A DNA stretch of 64,000 bases from Shinella zoogloeoides (GTDB lineage: Bacteria; Pseudomonadota; Alphaproteobacteria; Rhizobiales; Rhizobiaceae). The translations under genes and the position numbers were made by a program. The stretch covers positions 633,501 through 697,500 of the forward strand of contig NZ_CP093528.1 of NCBI RefSeq assembly GCF_022682305.1, given 5' to 3'. Under the pieces are notes generated by a model. It had not been told where the DNA came from, did not search any database, and worked only from the letters and a program-made list of their open reading frames with translations. This document shows positions 44,698-53,501 of this stretch, piece by piece (position 1 is the stretch's first letter; every line of letters begins with the position of its first letter).

Positions 44698-45855
44698 TCA
44701 CAGCAGCGAGAGCTGCACTCCGCTGCCGGACGGTGGGACAAACTGGTCGAGGGCGAGCGTGCGGCGGGTGCGGGTCAGTTCCAGCCGTTTCGTCGCCATC
44801 TCGAAGCGGCGGGCGATCTGCCAGGCATAAGGGCCTGCGCCCTTCATGCGCTTGCCGAACTCCGCGTCGTAATCCTTGCCGCCCCGCATGGAGCGCACCA
44901 GCGACATGACGTGGCGGTAGCGGTCCGGGTAGTTGCGCAACAGCCAGTCGCGGAAGAGGGGGCTTACCTCCAGCGGCAGGCGCAGCAGCACGTAGCTCGC
45001 CTCCAGCGCGCCGGCCGCCTTGCCCGAATCCAGCACGCGCTCGATCTCGTGGTCGTTGAGGCCGGGAATGATCGGGGCCACCATGACGGCGGTCGGGATG
45101 CCGGCGTCGGAAAGGGCGCGGATCGCCTCCAGCCGGCGCGGCGGGGTCGCGGCGCGCGGTTCCATGGTGCGGGCCAGCTTGCGGTCGAGCGTGGTGACGG
45201 ACATGCCGACCCAGGCAAGGCCCCGCGCGGCCATGCGGGAGAGGATGTCGATGTCGCGCATGACCAGCGCCGACTTGGTGACGATGGAGACTGGATGGCT
45301 GGCCTTGTCCAGAACCTCGAGGATCTGCCGCATGATGCGCCATTCCTTCTCGATCGGCTGGTAGGGGTCGGTGTTGGTACCGATGGCGATGACGCGCGGC
45401 TTGTAGCCGGGCCTTGAAAGCTCGCGCTCCAGAAGTCGCGGCGCGTCGGGCTTGGCGAAGAGCTTCGCCTCGAAGTCGAGACCGGCGGAAAGGCCCATGA
45501 AGGCATGGGTTGGCCGGGCGAAGCAATAGATGCAGCCATGCTCGCAGCCGCGATAGGGATTGATCGAGCGGTCGAAGGGGATATCGGGCGATTCGTTGCG
45601 GGTGATGATGGTGCGCGGCTTTTCGACCTGCACCTCGGTGCGGAAGGGCGGCAGCTCTTCCAAAGTCTGCCAGCCGTCGTCGAACTCCTCCCGCGTCTGC
45701 GGCTCGAAGCGGCCGGTGAAATTCAGTCCCGCGCCGCGTCCGCGCCGCCGGTCCACCTCGATGCGCATGCCCGACTGCGCCATCAGGGCGTCGGCAACGT
45801 CCTTCGTATGGCCGGGCGCGAGCGCGCCCTGCCTGAGGCTGGCAATATCGTTCAT
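44698..45855 (-). CDS. PA0069-family radical SAM protein
   Basis: The 385-residue protein is a radical SAM enzyme related to the spore photoproduct lyase-like group. The cluster motif is C-x3-C-x2-C at Cys104, Cys108 and Cys111 ([14 protein letters not shown]). Other family segments are [15 protein letters not shown] and [13 protein letters not shown]. The reaction is unknown; a DNA-repair role is possible because a LexA-type box overlaps its promoter. It is a single gene with the ATG at 45855, divergent from the GT2-like gene. Confidence 0.9.
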   Translation of the reverse strand: MNDIASLRQGALAPGHTKDVADALMAQSGMRIEVDRRRGRGAGLNFTGRFEPQTREEFDDGWQTLEELPPFRTEVQVEKPRTIITRNESPDIPFDRSINPYRGCEHGCIYCFARPTHAFMGLSAGLDFEAKLFAKPDAPRLLERELSRPGYKPRVIAIGTNTDPYQPIEKEWRIMRQILEVLDKASHPVSIVTKSALVMRDIDILSRMAARGLAWVGMSVTTLDRKLARTMEPRAATPPRRLEAIRALSDAGIPTAVMVAPIIPGLNDHEIERVLDSGKAAGALEASYVLLRLPLEVSPLFRDWLLRNYPDRYRHVMSLVRSMRGGKDYDAEFGKRMKGAGPYAWQIARRFEMATKRLELTRTRRTLALDQFVPPSGSGVQLSLL

Positions 45856-45894
45856 GGCTGTCTCCGGCGGGGCCGTTTCGCCCCGATTCCAATG

Positions 45895-45929
45895 ACTATA
45901 TTCCTATCGCTGGAATGAGAACAATGCAA
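45895..45929 (-). promoter_or_regulatory. Promoter of the radical SAM gene
   Basis: Two overlapping solutions exist on the minus strand. One is TTGCAT (45929-45924), 17 bases, TAGGAA (45906-45901). The other is TGTTCT (45923-45918), 17 bases, TATAGT (45900-45895). In both, the -35 region lies in the LexA-type box. Confidence 0.5.
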
Positions 45930-45933
45930 GAAC
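45919..45933. promoter_or_regulatory. Candidate LexA (SOS) box
   Basis: GAAC (45919-45922), 7 bases, GAAC (45930-45933): the direct-repeat LexA box GAAC-N7-GAAC (GTTC-N7-GTTC on the other strand) typical of alphaproteobacteria. It covers the -35 region of the radical SAM gene, 64 bases before its start, a natural repressor position. The divergent gene at 46007 is also close. Confidence 0.65.
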
Positions 45934-46006
45934 AAATTCAGCGTCGTCCTTCACCATGCCGCCGATCCGCCGTGGCAATCCATGCTGCAATGCGGTATGA
46001 AGAGGG

Positions 46007-46540
46007 ATGCTGACGATCATCATGGAATGCCGGGACAACGAAGCCGAGCTGGCGCAGACGCTGTCGGCGCTCGTTCCGGGCGCTGTCGAGGGCATCGTGC
46101 GTGACGTGATCGTGCTCGACCGCGGCTCGCGCGACGGATCCTCCACGGTGGCCGACGCCGCCGGCTGCCGTTTCCTGGCGACGTGGGACATGCCGGAGGT
46201 GCTTCGCTCCGCCCGGGGCGACTGGCTGCTGCTGCTGCAACCCGGCGCGCGGCCGATGACGGGTTGGGTGGATGCGATCGTCGATCATGTGGCCGTCGAT
46301 CCCGGCCCGGCGCGCTTTCGTGACGCGCGCGGCTATCGGCGGCCGTTCCTCCAGCGCCTCGGGCGCGGCACGCCGCCGTTGGAGCGGGGTTATCTCGTCA
46401 GCAAGCGGCAGGCGGTAGCGGCGGCCCGGCCGGGCATGGCGCTTGCGGATATCGCGAAGGGCGGGAAGGCGCGCGATCTCGGCGCGGAGATCGTGCCGGC
46501 CTGGGCCGTCAGGGCCATGCGCGCCGAGGCGGGGCGTTAG
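46007..46540 (+). CDS. Short glycosyltransferase family 2-like protein
   Basis: The 177-residue protein starts like a GT-A glycosyltransferase (LTIIMECRDNEAELAQTLSAL, then VIVLDRGSRDGSSTVADAAG). It is much shorter than active GT2 enzymes. The second half lacks a clear acceptor or DxD part; the closest is LLLLQPGARPMTGW. No membrane helix. It may be a degenerate or specialised remnant kept next to moaB. The start is ATG 46007, directly after AGAGGG. Its TAG stop overlaps the TAA of convergent moaB. Confidence 0.75.
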   Translation: MLTIIMECRDNEAELAQTLSALVPGAVEGIVRDVIVLDRGSRDGSSTVADAAGCRFLATWDMPEVLRSARGDWLLLLQPGARPMTGWVDAIVDHVAVDPGPARFRDARGYRRPFLQRLGRGTPPLERGYLVSKRQAVAAARPGMALADIAKGGKARDLGAEIVPAWAVRAMRAEAGR

Positions 46541-47085
46541 CCGGTCGAGCGCTTCAGGTGCTCGTCGAGGCGCGGCATGATTTCCACGAAATTGCAGGGC
46601 ATGTGGCGATAGTCGAGCTGGGCCTTCAGGATGCCGTCCCAGGCGTCCTTGCAGGCGCCGGGCGAGCCGGGCAGCACGAAGATATAGGTGGCGTTGAGCA
46701 CGCCGCCGGTCGCGCGCGACTGGATCGTCGAGGTGCCGATCTTGTCGTAGGAGATGCGGTGGAAGACTTCGGAAAAACCGTCCATGCGCTTTTCGAAGAT
46801 CGGCTCCAGCGCTTCCGGCGTCACGTCGCGGCCGGTGAAGCCCGTGCCGCCGGTGGTGATGACGACGTCGATGGCGTCGTCGCGCGTCCAGGCTTCCACC
46901 TGTGCGCGGATCGCGGGGATGTCGTCCCTGGCGATGGCGCGGGCGGCGAGGCGGTGGCCGGCTTCCTCGATGCGGGCGGCGAGCGTGTCGCCGGAGCGGT
47001 CCGTTTCGGGCGTGCGCGTGTCCGAGACGGTGAGCACGGCGATGCCGACCGGAATGAAAGGTCTCGTCTCGTCAATGCGTGCCAT
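46537..47085 (-). CDS. moaB: Molybdenum cofactor biosynthesis protein MoaB
   Basis: The 182-residue protein belongs to the MoaB/Mog family, which binds molybdopterin and adenylylates it. Motifs include LTVSDTRTPETDRSGD, the pterin-binding TTGGTGFTGRDVTPEAL and VLPGSPGACKDAWDGIL. The ATG at 47085 has GGGAG 6 bases upstream and lies inside the 3' end of ispE (14-base overlap), so the two are probably cotranscribed. Confidence 0.94.
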   Translation of the reverse strand: MARIDETRPFIPVGIAVLTVSDTRTPETDRSGDTLAARIEEAGHRLAARAIARDDIPAIRAQVEAWTRDDAIDVVITTGGTGFTGRDVTPEALEPIFEKRMDGFSEVFHRISYDKIGTSTIQSRATGGVLNATYIFVLPGSPGACKDAWDGILKAQLDYRHMPCNFVEIMPRLDEHLKRSTG

Positions 47086-47968
47086 CGTCAGCTCCCAGCG
47101 TCCGGGTGGCGGTGAAGAACCAGTGCGGATGCTGCTCCGAGAGCATCGCCGCCGCCGCTTCCGCCGCCTCGTCGCTCCTGTATAGCGCGAAGCAGGTGGC
47201 GCCGGAACCGGACATGCGCACGACGCGCGCATCGGTCGCGGCCAGTTTTTCCGTAAGCACGGCTATGTCCGGGCAGAGCACGCGGGCCGGCGGCTCGAGA
47301 TCGTTGCGCAGGCGTCCGATGGCGTCCAGCCAGTCGGCCGGGGCGGCGGCGAGGGCGAGCGGCGGATTGTGCCGGGAGGCAAGCGCCTTGAAGACGGCGG
47401 GCGTCGAGACGCCGGCGAGGGGATTGGCGAGCACCATTGGCAGCGCAGGCATGGCGAGCGGTGTGATCTCCTCTCCGATGCCGCGCGCAATCAGCGGCCG
47501 GCCGGCAAGGCACATGGGCACGTCCGCGCCGAGGCCGATGGCGATGGCGTCGAGCGTGGACTTCGGCACGCCGGCCTGCCAGAGGGAGAGAAGGCCGCGC
47601 AGCGTCGCGGCCGCATCCGCCGAGCCGCCGCCGATGCCGGAAGCGATGGGCAGGTTCTTTTCGAGATGGATATGGACGGGCGGTGCGGCCTCGCCGATGG
47701 CCTCGAGCGCGGCCCGCAGCCGGTCGCGGGCGCGAGTGACGAGGTTGTCGCCCTCGGCGGCAAGCGTTTCGGAGAAGCGGCCGGAAAGGGTGAAACGGTC
47801 CTCCTGCGCCGGCGACAGGCCGATGCGGTCGCCGAAGGCGGTGAAGGTCACGAGGCTGTCGAGGAGGTGGTAACCGTCCTCGCGCCGGCCGGTGACGGCG
47901 AGCGCGAGGTTGATCTTGGCGGGTGCCGGCGCGAGGACGGCAAAGCCCGAAAAGCTGTTCGTCGGCAT
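47072..47968 (-). CDS. ispE: 4-diphosphocytidyl-2-C-methyl-D-erythritol kinase IspE
   Basis: IspE phosphorylates CDP-methylerythritol in the non-mevalonate isoprenoid pathway. The 298-residue GHMP kinase has APAKINLALAVTGRREDGYH near the start, the ATP-binding glycine loop PIASGIGGGSADAAATL and the C-terminal motif MSGSGATCFALY. It lies 4 bases after the TPR gene and overlaps moaB, suggesting a TPR-ispE-moaB operon. Confidence 0.96.
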   Translation of the reverse strand: MPTNSFSGFAVLAPAPAKINLALAVTGRREDGYHLLDSLVTFTAFGDRIGLSPAQEDRFTLSGRFSETLAAEGDNLVTRARDRLRAALEAIGEAAPPVHIHLEKNLPIASGIGGGSADAAATLRGLLSLWQAGVPKSTLDAIAIGLGADVPMCLAGRPLIARGIGEEITPLAMPALPMVLANPLAGVSTPAVFKALASRHNPPLALAAAPADWLDAIGRLRNDLEPPARVLCPDIAVLTEKLAATDARVVRMSGSGATCFALYRSDEAAEAAAAMLSEQHPHWFFTATRTLGADDGTH

Positions 47969-47972
47969 CCGG

Positions 47973-49814
47973 TCAGGACTTGCGGTCGGCGGCCTTGGCT
48001 TCCGGCGAGACGTTTTCCGCCGGCTTGTCTTCCTTGGCTTGCGCCGAGGCCGGCTCGGTCTTTTCCAGTTCGGGCAGGCCGTTTTCGATCTTCAGCTTGA
48101 TCTTCGGGATTTCCGCCTCTTCCGGCTTCAGGCCGAGCGCGCGGTTCCACTGGAAGGTCGCTTCCAGCTTGCGGCCGACGCGCCAGTAGGCGTCGCCGAG
48201 ATGGTCGTTGATCGTCGGGTCGCCGGCGCGCAGTTCCGCCGCGCGCTCAAGTTCCGCCACGGCGTCGTCATAGCGGCCCATGCGGTAATAGGCCCAGCCG
48301 AGCGAATCGACGATATAGCCGTCATCCGGCTTGAGGCTCACGGCCTTGCGGATCATGTCCAGCCCCTCGTCGAGGTTCTGGTTCATGTCCACCCAGGAAT
48401 AGCCGAGATAGTTCAACACCTGCGGCTGGTCCGGGTTCAGCTCCAGCGCCTTGCGGAAGTTCGGCTCGGCCTTGTCCCATTCCTTCAGCCGCTCATGGGC
48501 GATGCCGCGCTGGAAGAAGATGCTCCAGTGGTTGCGGGTCGGAACCGCGCCGATGACGCCGGCCGCCCTGTCGTAGAGCGCCGCCATGGCCTTGTAGTCC
48601 TTGGCGTCGGAAAGCACGCTGCCGAGCGCGAGATAGGTGCGAAGGTCCGAAGGATCCGCGTCGATCAGTTCCTGGAGGTGCTTCTTGGCTTCCTCGATCT
48701 TGCCCGTATCGTTGAGGTTGAGGCCGAGCTGCAGCTCCGAAATGCGCCGCATCGGCGACTTTTCCGGCACGGCGCGGTAATATTCGATGGCGCGCTCGGG
48801 CTTCTTCTGGTTCTCGGCAAGGCCGCCGAGCAGCACCAGAACGTCGTCGCTGTCCGGGTCGAGCGCGCGCGCGGCCTGGAGATAGAGCGAGACGATATCC
48901 TCAGCGCCTTCACGGTTCAGCGCGCCGCCGATGGAAAAGAGCACGGCGGCCGCGCCCTGTGCGGCGGTGCGAACCTGCTGCTCCTGCTTCTCGCCGGCCT
49001 CAATGCTCTGGCGCAGCGCCTTGAGCGGCGCATAGCTGGTGATGAAGCCGTCGCCGACGGAAACCGCATCCAGCGCCTTCTGCTTGTTGCCTTCGCGCGC
49101 TTCCAGGCGTGCCAGCGCCATCACGGCGCGCAGGAACGTGTCCGGCGCGGCGCTCGCGCCGTTGCGGTCGAGGATCGCGTCGTTGAGGCGCGCGCGGGCC
49201 GTCGCCTTGTCGCCCGCCGCGGCGGCGAGCGCCCCGGCATGATAGTTCTTGAAGATGGCGAGCCATTCCGGACCCTGCATGCCGGTTATGAGCTTGATCG
49301 CCTCCTTCGGCTTGCCGTCGCCGTAGCGCGCCCAGGCGAGCAGCAGGTCGTTCATCATGCGGTCGAGATCGTTCGGACCCTTGTAGGTGAGGATCTTTTC
49401 CGCGCTCTTGTATTCACGCTTGCGGATCGCCTCCATGCCGCGAACGGTGGAGGTGATGCGCTCGACGGCCGGGTCGTTCTTGAGCGTATCGGCGAGCTTG
49501 ACGCCGTCCTCGAACTCGCCGTTCATCAGGAGCGTCACCATCAGGCGCTGCTTGACGTCCGCATTGGTCGGGTCGAACTGCAGAGCGATCCTGTAGAGCG
49601 CGACGGCGGTCTCGTAGTCCTTGTCGAAATCGGCGGTGCGGGCGGCGAGGAATGCGCCCGAGAAGGTGTTGACGTCCAGCGGGTCGAATGGCGTTTCCTC
49701 GGCGGCGGCCGCTGCGGGCTTATCCTCCGCATAGGCCGCAAGCGGGCTGGCGAGCGCGATGCTGGCTGCAATCGCCACGCCGGAGAGAAGCCGAAGGAGA
49801 AGGGAATGCCGCAT
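47973..49814 (-). CDS. Exported tetratricopeptide repeat protein
   Basis: The 613-residue protein has a signal peptide (MRHSLLLRLLSGVAIAASIAL, ending near AYAED) followed by TPR-type helical repeats along most of its length. Clear units include DYETAVALYRIALQFDPTNA, WDKAEPNFRKALELNPDQPQ and YDDAVAELERAAELRAGDP. The C-terminal tail is acidic and Lys-rich. It is probably a periplasmic scaffold in envelope biogenesis; the partner is unknown. The ATG at 49814 begins the signal peptide. It heads the ispE-moaB transcript. Confidence 0.9.
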   Translation of the reverse strand: MRHSLLLRLLSGVAIAASIALASPLAAYAEDKPAAAAAEETPFDPLDVNTFSGAFLAARTADFDKDYETAVALYRIALQFDPTNADVKQRLMVTLLMNGEFEDGVKLADTLKNDPAVERITSTVRGMEAIRKREYKSAEKILTYKGPNDLDRMMNDLLLAWARYGDGKPKEAIKLITGMQGPEWLAIFKNYHAGALAAAAGDKATARARLNDAILDRNGASAAPDTFLRAVMALARLEAREGNKQKALDAVSVGDGFITSYAPLKALRQSIEAGEKQEQQVRTAAQGAAAVLFSIGGALNREGAEDIVSLYLQAARALDPDSDDVLVLLGGLAENQKKPERAIEYYRAVPEKSPMRRISELQLGLNLNDTGKIEEAKKHLQELIDADPSDLRTYLALGSVLSDAKDYKAMAALYDRAAGVIGAVPTRNHWSIFFQRGIAHERLKEWDKAEPNFRKALELNPDQPQVLNYLGYSWVDMNQNLDEGLDMIRKAVSLKPDDGYIVDSLGWAYYRMGRYDDAVAELERAAELRAGDPTINDHLGDAYWRVGRKLEATFQWNRALGLKPEEAEIPKIKLKIENGLPELEKTEPASAQAKEDKPAENVSPEAKAADRKS

Positions 49815-49981
49815 CAAAATGCCTTTCGCCGCAAATAGGGAGTCCGCCCCGGAACCGCGCGTGACGGATCGTGCCACGACCGCGCCCAAATCAGTCAGGA
49901 CTCATGACGGCAGAGAATGGCTTTTTTGGCGCGGTGCGGCAAGAAAATCCTGCCGGACCGAAACGGGCCGTCCTTGCGGGA

Positions 49982-50998
49982 TCAGCTCACGCGGGAGATG
50001 CAGAAGTCGATGACTTCCAGCAGCGCATCCTTCCACGGCGTTGCCGGCAGCGGCGCCAGCGCGTCGCGGGCGATCATGCCATAGTGCTGGGCGCGGGCGA
50101 TGGTGTCCGTCAGGCCGCCATAGCGGGTGATGAGGCCGAGCGCGTGGTCGAGATTGGCGTCGTCGCTCTTGCCGCCCTCGATGGCCTCGCGCCAGAAGGC
50201 GCGGTCTTCCGCCGTGCCGCGCCGCCAGGCGAGGATGACGGGCAGCGTGATCTTGCCCTCGCGGAAATCGTCGCCGGTGTTCTTGCCGAGATCGGCCGCC
50301 TTGCCGCCATAGTCCAGCGCGTCGTCGACGAGCTGGAAGGCAAGACCCAGATTCATGCCGTAGGATTTCAGCGCGTTGCGCTCCGCCTTGCCGGTATTGG
50401 CGACGATGGGGCCGACTTCGGCGGCGGCGGCGAAGAGCGCGGCCGTCTTGGCGCGGATGACTTCGAGATAGTCGTCCTCGGTCGTTTCCATGTTCTTGGC
50501 GACGGAGAGCTGGAGAACCTCGCCTTCCGCGATCACGGTGGCGGCGGTGGAGAGCACGTCGAGCGCTTCCAGCGAGCCGACCTCGACCATCATCTTGAAG
50601 GCCTGGCCGAGCAGGAAGTCACCGACGAGCACGCTTGCCTGGTTGCCCCAGATCATGCGGGCCGTGGACTTGCCGCGGCGCAGGTCGCTCTCGTCCACCA
50701 CGTCGTCGTGCAGTAGCGTCGCCGTGTGCATGAACTCGACGCTGGTGGCGAGCTTGACGTGATGGTCGCCGTCGTAGCCGAACATCGAGGCAGCCGCGAG
50801 GGTCAGCATGGGACGCAGGCGCTTGCCGCCGGAGGAGATCAGATGGTTGGCGACCTCCGGGATCATCTGCACGTCCGAACCGGCTTTCGACAGGATGAGC
50901 TGGTTCACCCGCTCCATGTCGGCTTTCGTAAGGTCGACGAGCGGCTTCACCGATGCCTGTTTGTTTTTGCCTTCTTCAAGCGGTATCACGACGCCCAA
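49982..50998 (-). CDS. ispB: Long-chain trans-prenyl diphosphate synthase (octaprenyl type)
   Basis: The enzyme elongates farnesyl diphosphate with IPP to the side chain of ubiquinone. The first aspartate-rich motif is LLHDDVVDESDLRRG and the second is QLVDDALDYGG; GGKRLRPML binds the substrate phosphate. No ATG fits: TTG at 50998 (giving MGVVIPLEEG, 338 residues) has GGAG 9 bases upstream; GTG at 50989 is an alternative. Rhizobia make Q10, so a decaprenyl product is as likely as an octaprenyl one. It is divergent from the DUF2007 gene. Confidence 0.93.
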   Translation of the reverse strand: MGVVIPLEEGKNKQASVKPLVDLTKADMERVNQLILSKAGSDVQMIPEVANHLISSGGKRLRPMLTLAAASMFGYDGDHHVKLATSVEFMHTATLLHDDVVDESDLRRGKSTARMIWGNQASVLVGDFLLGQAFKMMVEVGSLEALDVLSTAATVIAEGEVLQLSVAKNMETTEDDYLEVIRAKTAALFAAAAEVGPIVANTGKAERNALKSYGMNLGLAFQLVDDALDYGGKAADLGKNTGDDFREGKITLPVILAWRRGTAEDRAFWREAIEGGKSDDANLDHALGLITRYGGLTDTIARAQHYGMIARDALAPLPATPWKDALLEVIDFCISRVS

Positions 50999-51104
50999 AT
51001 GCCCGGACTCCTGTTCATTTTTGTTGAAAGACAATAGAAAGCGGGGCCTTCTGCGGCAAGAGGCGAATTGTCCTCCCTCGGAATTAAGGCTGGAAAAGAC
51101 CGGA

Positions 51105-51326
51105 ATGATCGAACTGATCCGCACCAACGACGCTGTCCTGCTCTCCTTCGCGGAAAGTCTGATGAAGGAGGCCGGCATCCATTGCCTCATCGCCGACCAG
51201 GGCATGAGCATCCTCGAAGGTTCTCTCGGCATGCTGCCGCGCCGTTTCCTGGTGGAAGGCGACAGGGAGGCCGAGGCGCGGCGGATCCTCAAGGACGCCG
51301 GGCTGGAAGCGGAACTCAGGCCGTGA
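51105..51326 (+). CDS. DUF2007 family small protein
   Basis: The 73-residue protein fits DUF2007 ('putative signal transducing protein', with a PII-like fold): MIELIRTNDAVLLSFAESLM, then AGIHCLIADQ and RRFLVEGDREAEARRIL. The molecular role is not known. Its TGA overlaps the GTG start of the methyltransferase gene, so the two are translationally coupled. Confidence 0.9.
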   Translation: MIELIRTNDAVLLSFAESLMKEAGIHCLIADQGMSILEGSLGMLPRRFLVEGDREAEARRILKDAGLEAELRP

Positions 51327-52129
51327 ACGACGCCGCTCCCGCGCCGGAAAAGCCGGTCACCGAAACCGTCGACGCCTTCCATTACGGCCGCTTCCACCTC
51401 GTCCAGCCGAAGGGCGTCGGCCATCGCTCCGGCATGGACGCGATGCTGCTTGCCGCGCTGGTGGCGGGCGAGGGGGCGATGCGCGTCGCGGACCTCGGAG
51501 CAGGGGCCGGGGCCGCCGGCCTTGCCGTCGCCGCGCGCATCGAGAAGGCCGAGGTGCTGCTGGTCGAGCGCTCGCCGCTGATGGCGGGCTTTGCCCGCAA
51601 GACGCTGGCGCTGCCGGCCAACGCCGCTCTTGCCGGTCGTGTATCGGTCCTGGAGGCGGATGTTTCCCTCTCGGGCAAGATGCGCATCGAGGCCGGCCTT
51701 GCCGATGACGTTTTCGACCACGTCATCATGAACCCGCCCTTCAACGACCGCATCGACAGCCGCACGCCCGACGCCCTGAAGGCCGAGGCGCACGCCATGG
51801 AGCATGACCTCTTCGAGCGCTGGATCAAGACGGCCGGTGCGATCATGAAGCCGGGCGGCCAGCTTTCGCTTATCGCCCGCCCGCAATCCATCGCCGAGAT
51901 CATCGCCGCCTGCGGCCGCCGCTTCGGCGGCATCGAGATCACCGCGCTGCACGCCCGCGTCGGCGAAAACGCCCTGCGCATCCTCGTCACCGCCATCAAG
52001 GGCTCGCGCGCGAAGCTGTCGCTGCGCATGCCGCTCGTCATGCACGAGGCCGGCCAGCACGACTTCACCCCCTTTGTCGACGCTCTCAACAACGGCCTTT
52101 CCGCCTATCCACGCCTGCCGAGAACCTGA
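51323..52129 (+). CDS. TrmN6-like N6-adenine tRNA/RNA methyltransferase
   Basis: A 268-residue class I SAM methyltransferase. The SAM motif is ADLGAGAGAAGLAVAAR and the catalytic motif NPPF (HVIMNPPFND) marks amino-group methylation. The start region PVTETVDAFHYGRFHLVQPKG and the C-terminal ILVTAIKGSRAKL fit the TrmN6/YfiC group, which modifies A37 of tRNA1-Val. The GTG at 51323 overlaps the DUF2007 stop. Confidence 0.9.
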   Translation: MNDAAPAPEKPVTETVDAFHYGRFHLVQPKGVGHRSGMDAMLLAALVAGEGAMRVADLGAGAGAAGLAVAARIEKAEVLLVERSPLMAGFARKTLALPANAALAGRVSVLEADVSLSGKMRIEAGLADDVFDHVIMNPPFNDRIDSRTPDALKAEAHAMEHDLFERWIKTAGAIMKPGGQLSLIARPQSIAEIIAACGRRFGGIEITALHARVGENALRILVTAIKGSRAKLSLRMPLVMHEAGQHDFTPFVDALNNGLSAYPRLPRT

Positions 52130-52207
52130 TTTTTCAGCGTTGCCATTGCGTTTTCGCCCGCCATGCATACATCAGCCGGGCAACCGAACAGGAGACAGGA
52201 TCGCGCG

Positions 52208-53083
52208 ATGGCCGGATTTTTGAAGAGGCTGGTACCGAAGAGGTTCCGCAAGGAAGGCGTCGTCGTTCCGGTCGTCCGGCTGCACGGGGCGATCATGGCG
52301 GGGGGCAGCCAGTTCCGGCCTGCGCTCAATCTCTCGGCCGTCGCTTCCGCGCTGGAAAAGGCGTTTTCCTATAAGGCAGCGCCCGCCGTCGCGATTTCGG
52401 TCAATTCGCCCGGCGGCTCGCCGGTGCAGTCGCGGCTGATCTTCCAGCGCATCCGTGATCTGGCCGTCGAGAAGAACAAGCATGTGCTGGTCTTCGTCGA
52501 GGATGTCGCGGCTTCGGGCGGCTACATGATCGCGCTGGCCGGTGACGAGATATTCGCCGATCCCACCTCCATCGTCGGCTCCATCGGCGTTGTCTCGGGC
52601 GGCTTCGGTTTTCCCGAAATGCTCAAGAAGATCGGTGTCGAGCGGCGCGTCTATACGGCCGGCACCAACAAGGCGATCCTCGATCCGTTCCAGCCGGAAC
52701 GGGAAAACGAGATCGAATACCTGAAATCCCTCCAGCTCGAAATCCACGAGGTCTTCATCGACATGGTCAAGGCGCGTCGTGGGGCGCGGCTGGCGGACGA
52801 TCCCGATCTTTTCTCGGGCCTGTTCTGGACTGGAACCCGCGGCCGCGCGCTCGGTCTCGTCGATGGGCTTTCCGGCATGCGCTCGGAATTGAAGCGGCGC
52901 TACGGGCCGACGACGCGGCTCGAACTCGTCTCTGCGCCGAAGGGGCTTTTCGGCCGCAAGACTCCGGGCGTCGGGGGGCTTTCCGGCGACATGGCGGAGC
53001 GTATAGGCTCGGCAGGCGTCGCGGCCGTGGCCGGCCTTGCGGAGGAAAAGGCGCTCTGGGGCCGCTTCGGTCTTTCAGGGTAG
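52208..53083 (+). CDS. S49 family serine peptidase (SppA-like)
   Basis: The 291-residue protein is a single-domain S49 peptidase. The nucleophile Ser103 lies in DVAASGGYMIAL and the general-base Lys155 in GTNKAILDPFQP, with the 52-residue spacing of Bacillus SppA. I see no signal anchor; the N-terminus is basic (MAGFLKRLVPKRFRKEG), so it may be cytoplasmic or membrane-attached through a partner. The ATG at 52208 is preferred over 52163. A 63-residue single-helix membrane protein gene follows after 28 bases. Confidence 0.93.
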   Translation: MAGFLKRLVPKRFRKEGVVVPVVRLHGAIMAGGSQFRPALNLSAVASALEKAFSYKAAPAVAISVNSPGGSPVQSRLIFQRIRDLAVEKNKHVLVFVEDVAASGGYMIALAGDEIFADPTSIVGSIGVVSGGFGFPEMLKKIGVERRVYTAGTNKAILDPFQPERENEIEYLKSLQLEIHEVFIDMVKARRGARLADDPDLFSGLFWTGTRGRALGLVDGLSGMRSELKRRYGPTTRLELVSAPKGLFGRKTPGVGGLSGDMAERIGSAGVAAVAGLAEEKALWGRFGLSG

Positions 53084-53111
53084 GAAGAACAGGGAAACAA
53101 GGGGGAGGGCG

Positions 53112-53303
53112 ATGGCCCAGATCATCTTTCTGCTGCTGGTCGTCGGCGTCGCCTGGTGGGGCTACCGCAAGTTCGTGGCCGACGCCGAGCGGCTGAGCAG
53201 GCTGCGCAAGCGCTCCGAGGAGGAGCGCCGCACCGGCGCGACAGGCACGCTGGTGAAGGATCCCGAGACCGGCGAATACCGTGTGCGCCGCGACGACGAG
53301 TAA
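53112..53303 (+). CDS. Small single-pass membrane protein
   Basis: The 63-residue protein has one N-terminal helix (IIFLLLVVGVAWWGY) and a charged cytoplasmic tail (ERLSRLRKRSEEERR, then TGTLVKDPETGEYRVRR). I do not recognise a family. GGGGGAGGG lies 5 bases before the ATG at 53112. The tight link to the S49 peptidase gene suggests that it could be its anchor or partner; that is inference from position. Confidence 0.8.
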   Translation: MAQIIFLLLVVGVAWWGYRKFVADAERLSRLRKRSEEERRTGATGTLVKDPETGEYRVRRDDE

Positions 53304-53314
53304 CGTTGCAAAAC

Positions 53315-53336
53315 GGTTCCGCGCCTTCGCGGGACC
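53315..53336 (+). terminator. Hairpin after the small membrane protein gene
   Basis: A 9-bp stem GGTTCCGCG (53315-53323) / CGCGGGACC (53328-53336) with one wobble and a 4-base loop, 11 bases after the stop; no T-tract. A further hairpin CGTGCCG (53353-53359) / CGGCACG (53363-53369) follows. Confidence 0.45.
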
Positions 53337-53367
53337 GGCGCAAAACCCGTTTCGTGCCGTTCCGGCA

Positions 53368-53394
53368 CGTTAACCACGCCCCGTAAGGTTAACG
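53368..53394. promoter_or_regulatory. Inverted GTTAACC pair upstream of the epimerase gene
   Basis: CGTTAACC (53368-53375) and GGTTAACG (53387-53394) form an 8-bp inverted repeat with an 11-base centre. This again presents two facing TTAACC half-sites, 108 bases before the epimerase start. The rest of the 53304-53501 gap has hairpins but no gene. Confidence 0.4.
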
Positions 53395-53501
53395 CCATAT
53401 TTATCCGTGCGCTTGCCGGCGGCGCGGTTGCACCCGCGCGCGGGAGGTCCGATCTGTGAGGCATGGGTCGCATGATGCGGCCGCGAAGAACGGAGTAGAC
53501 C

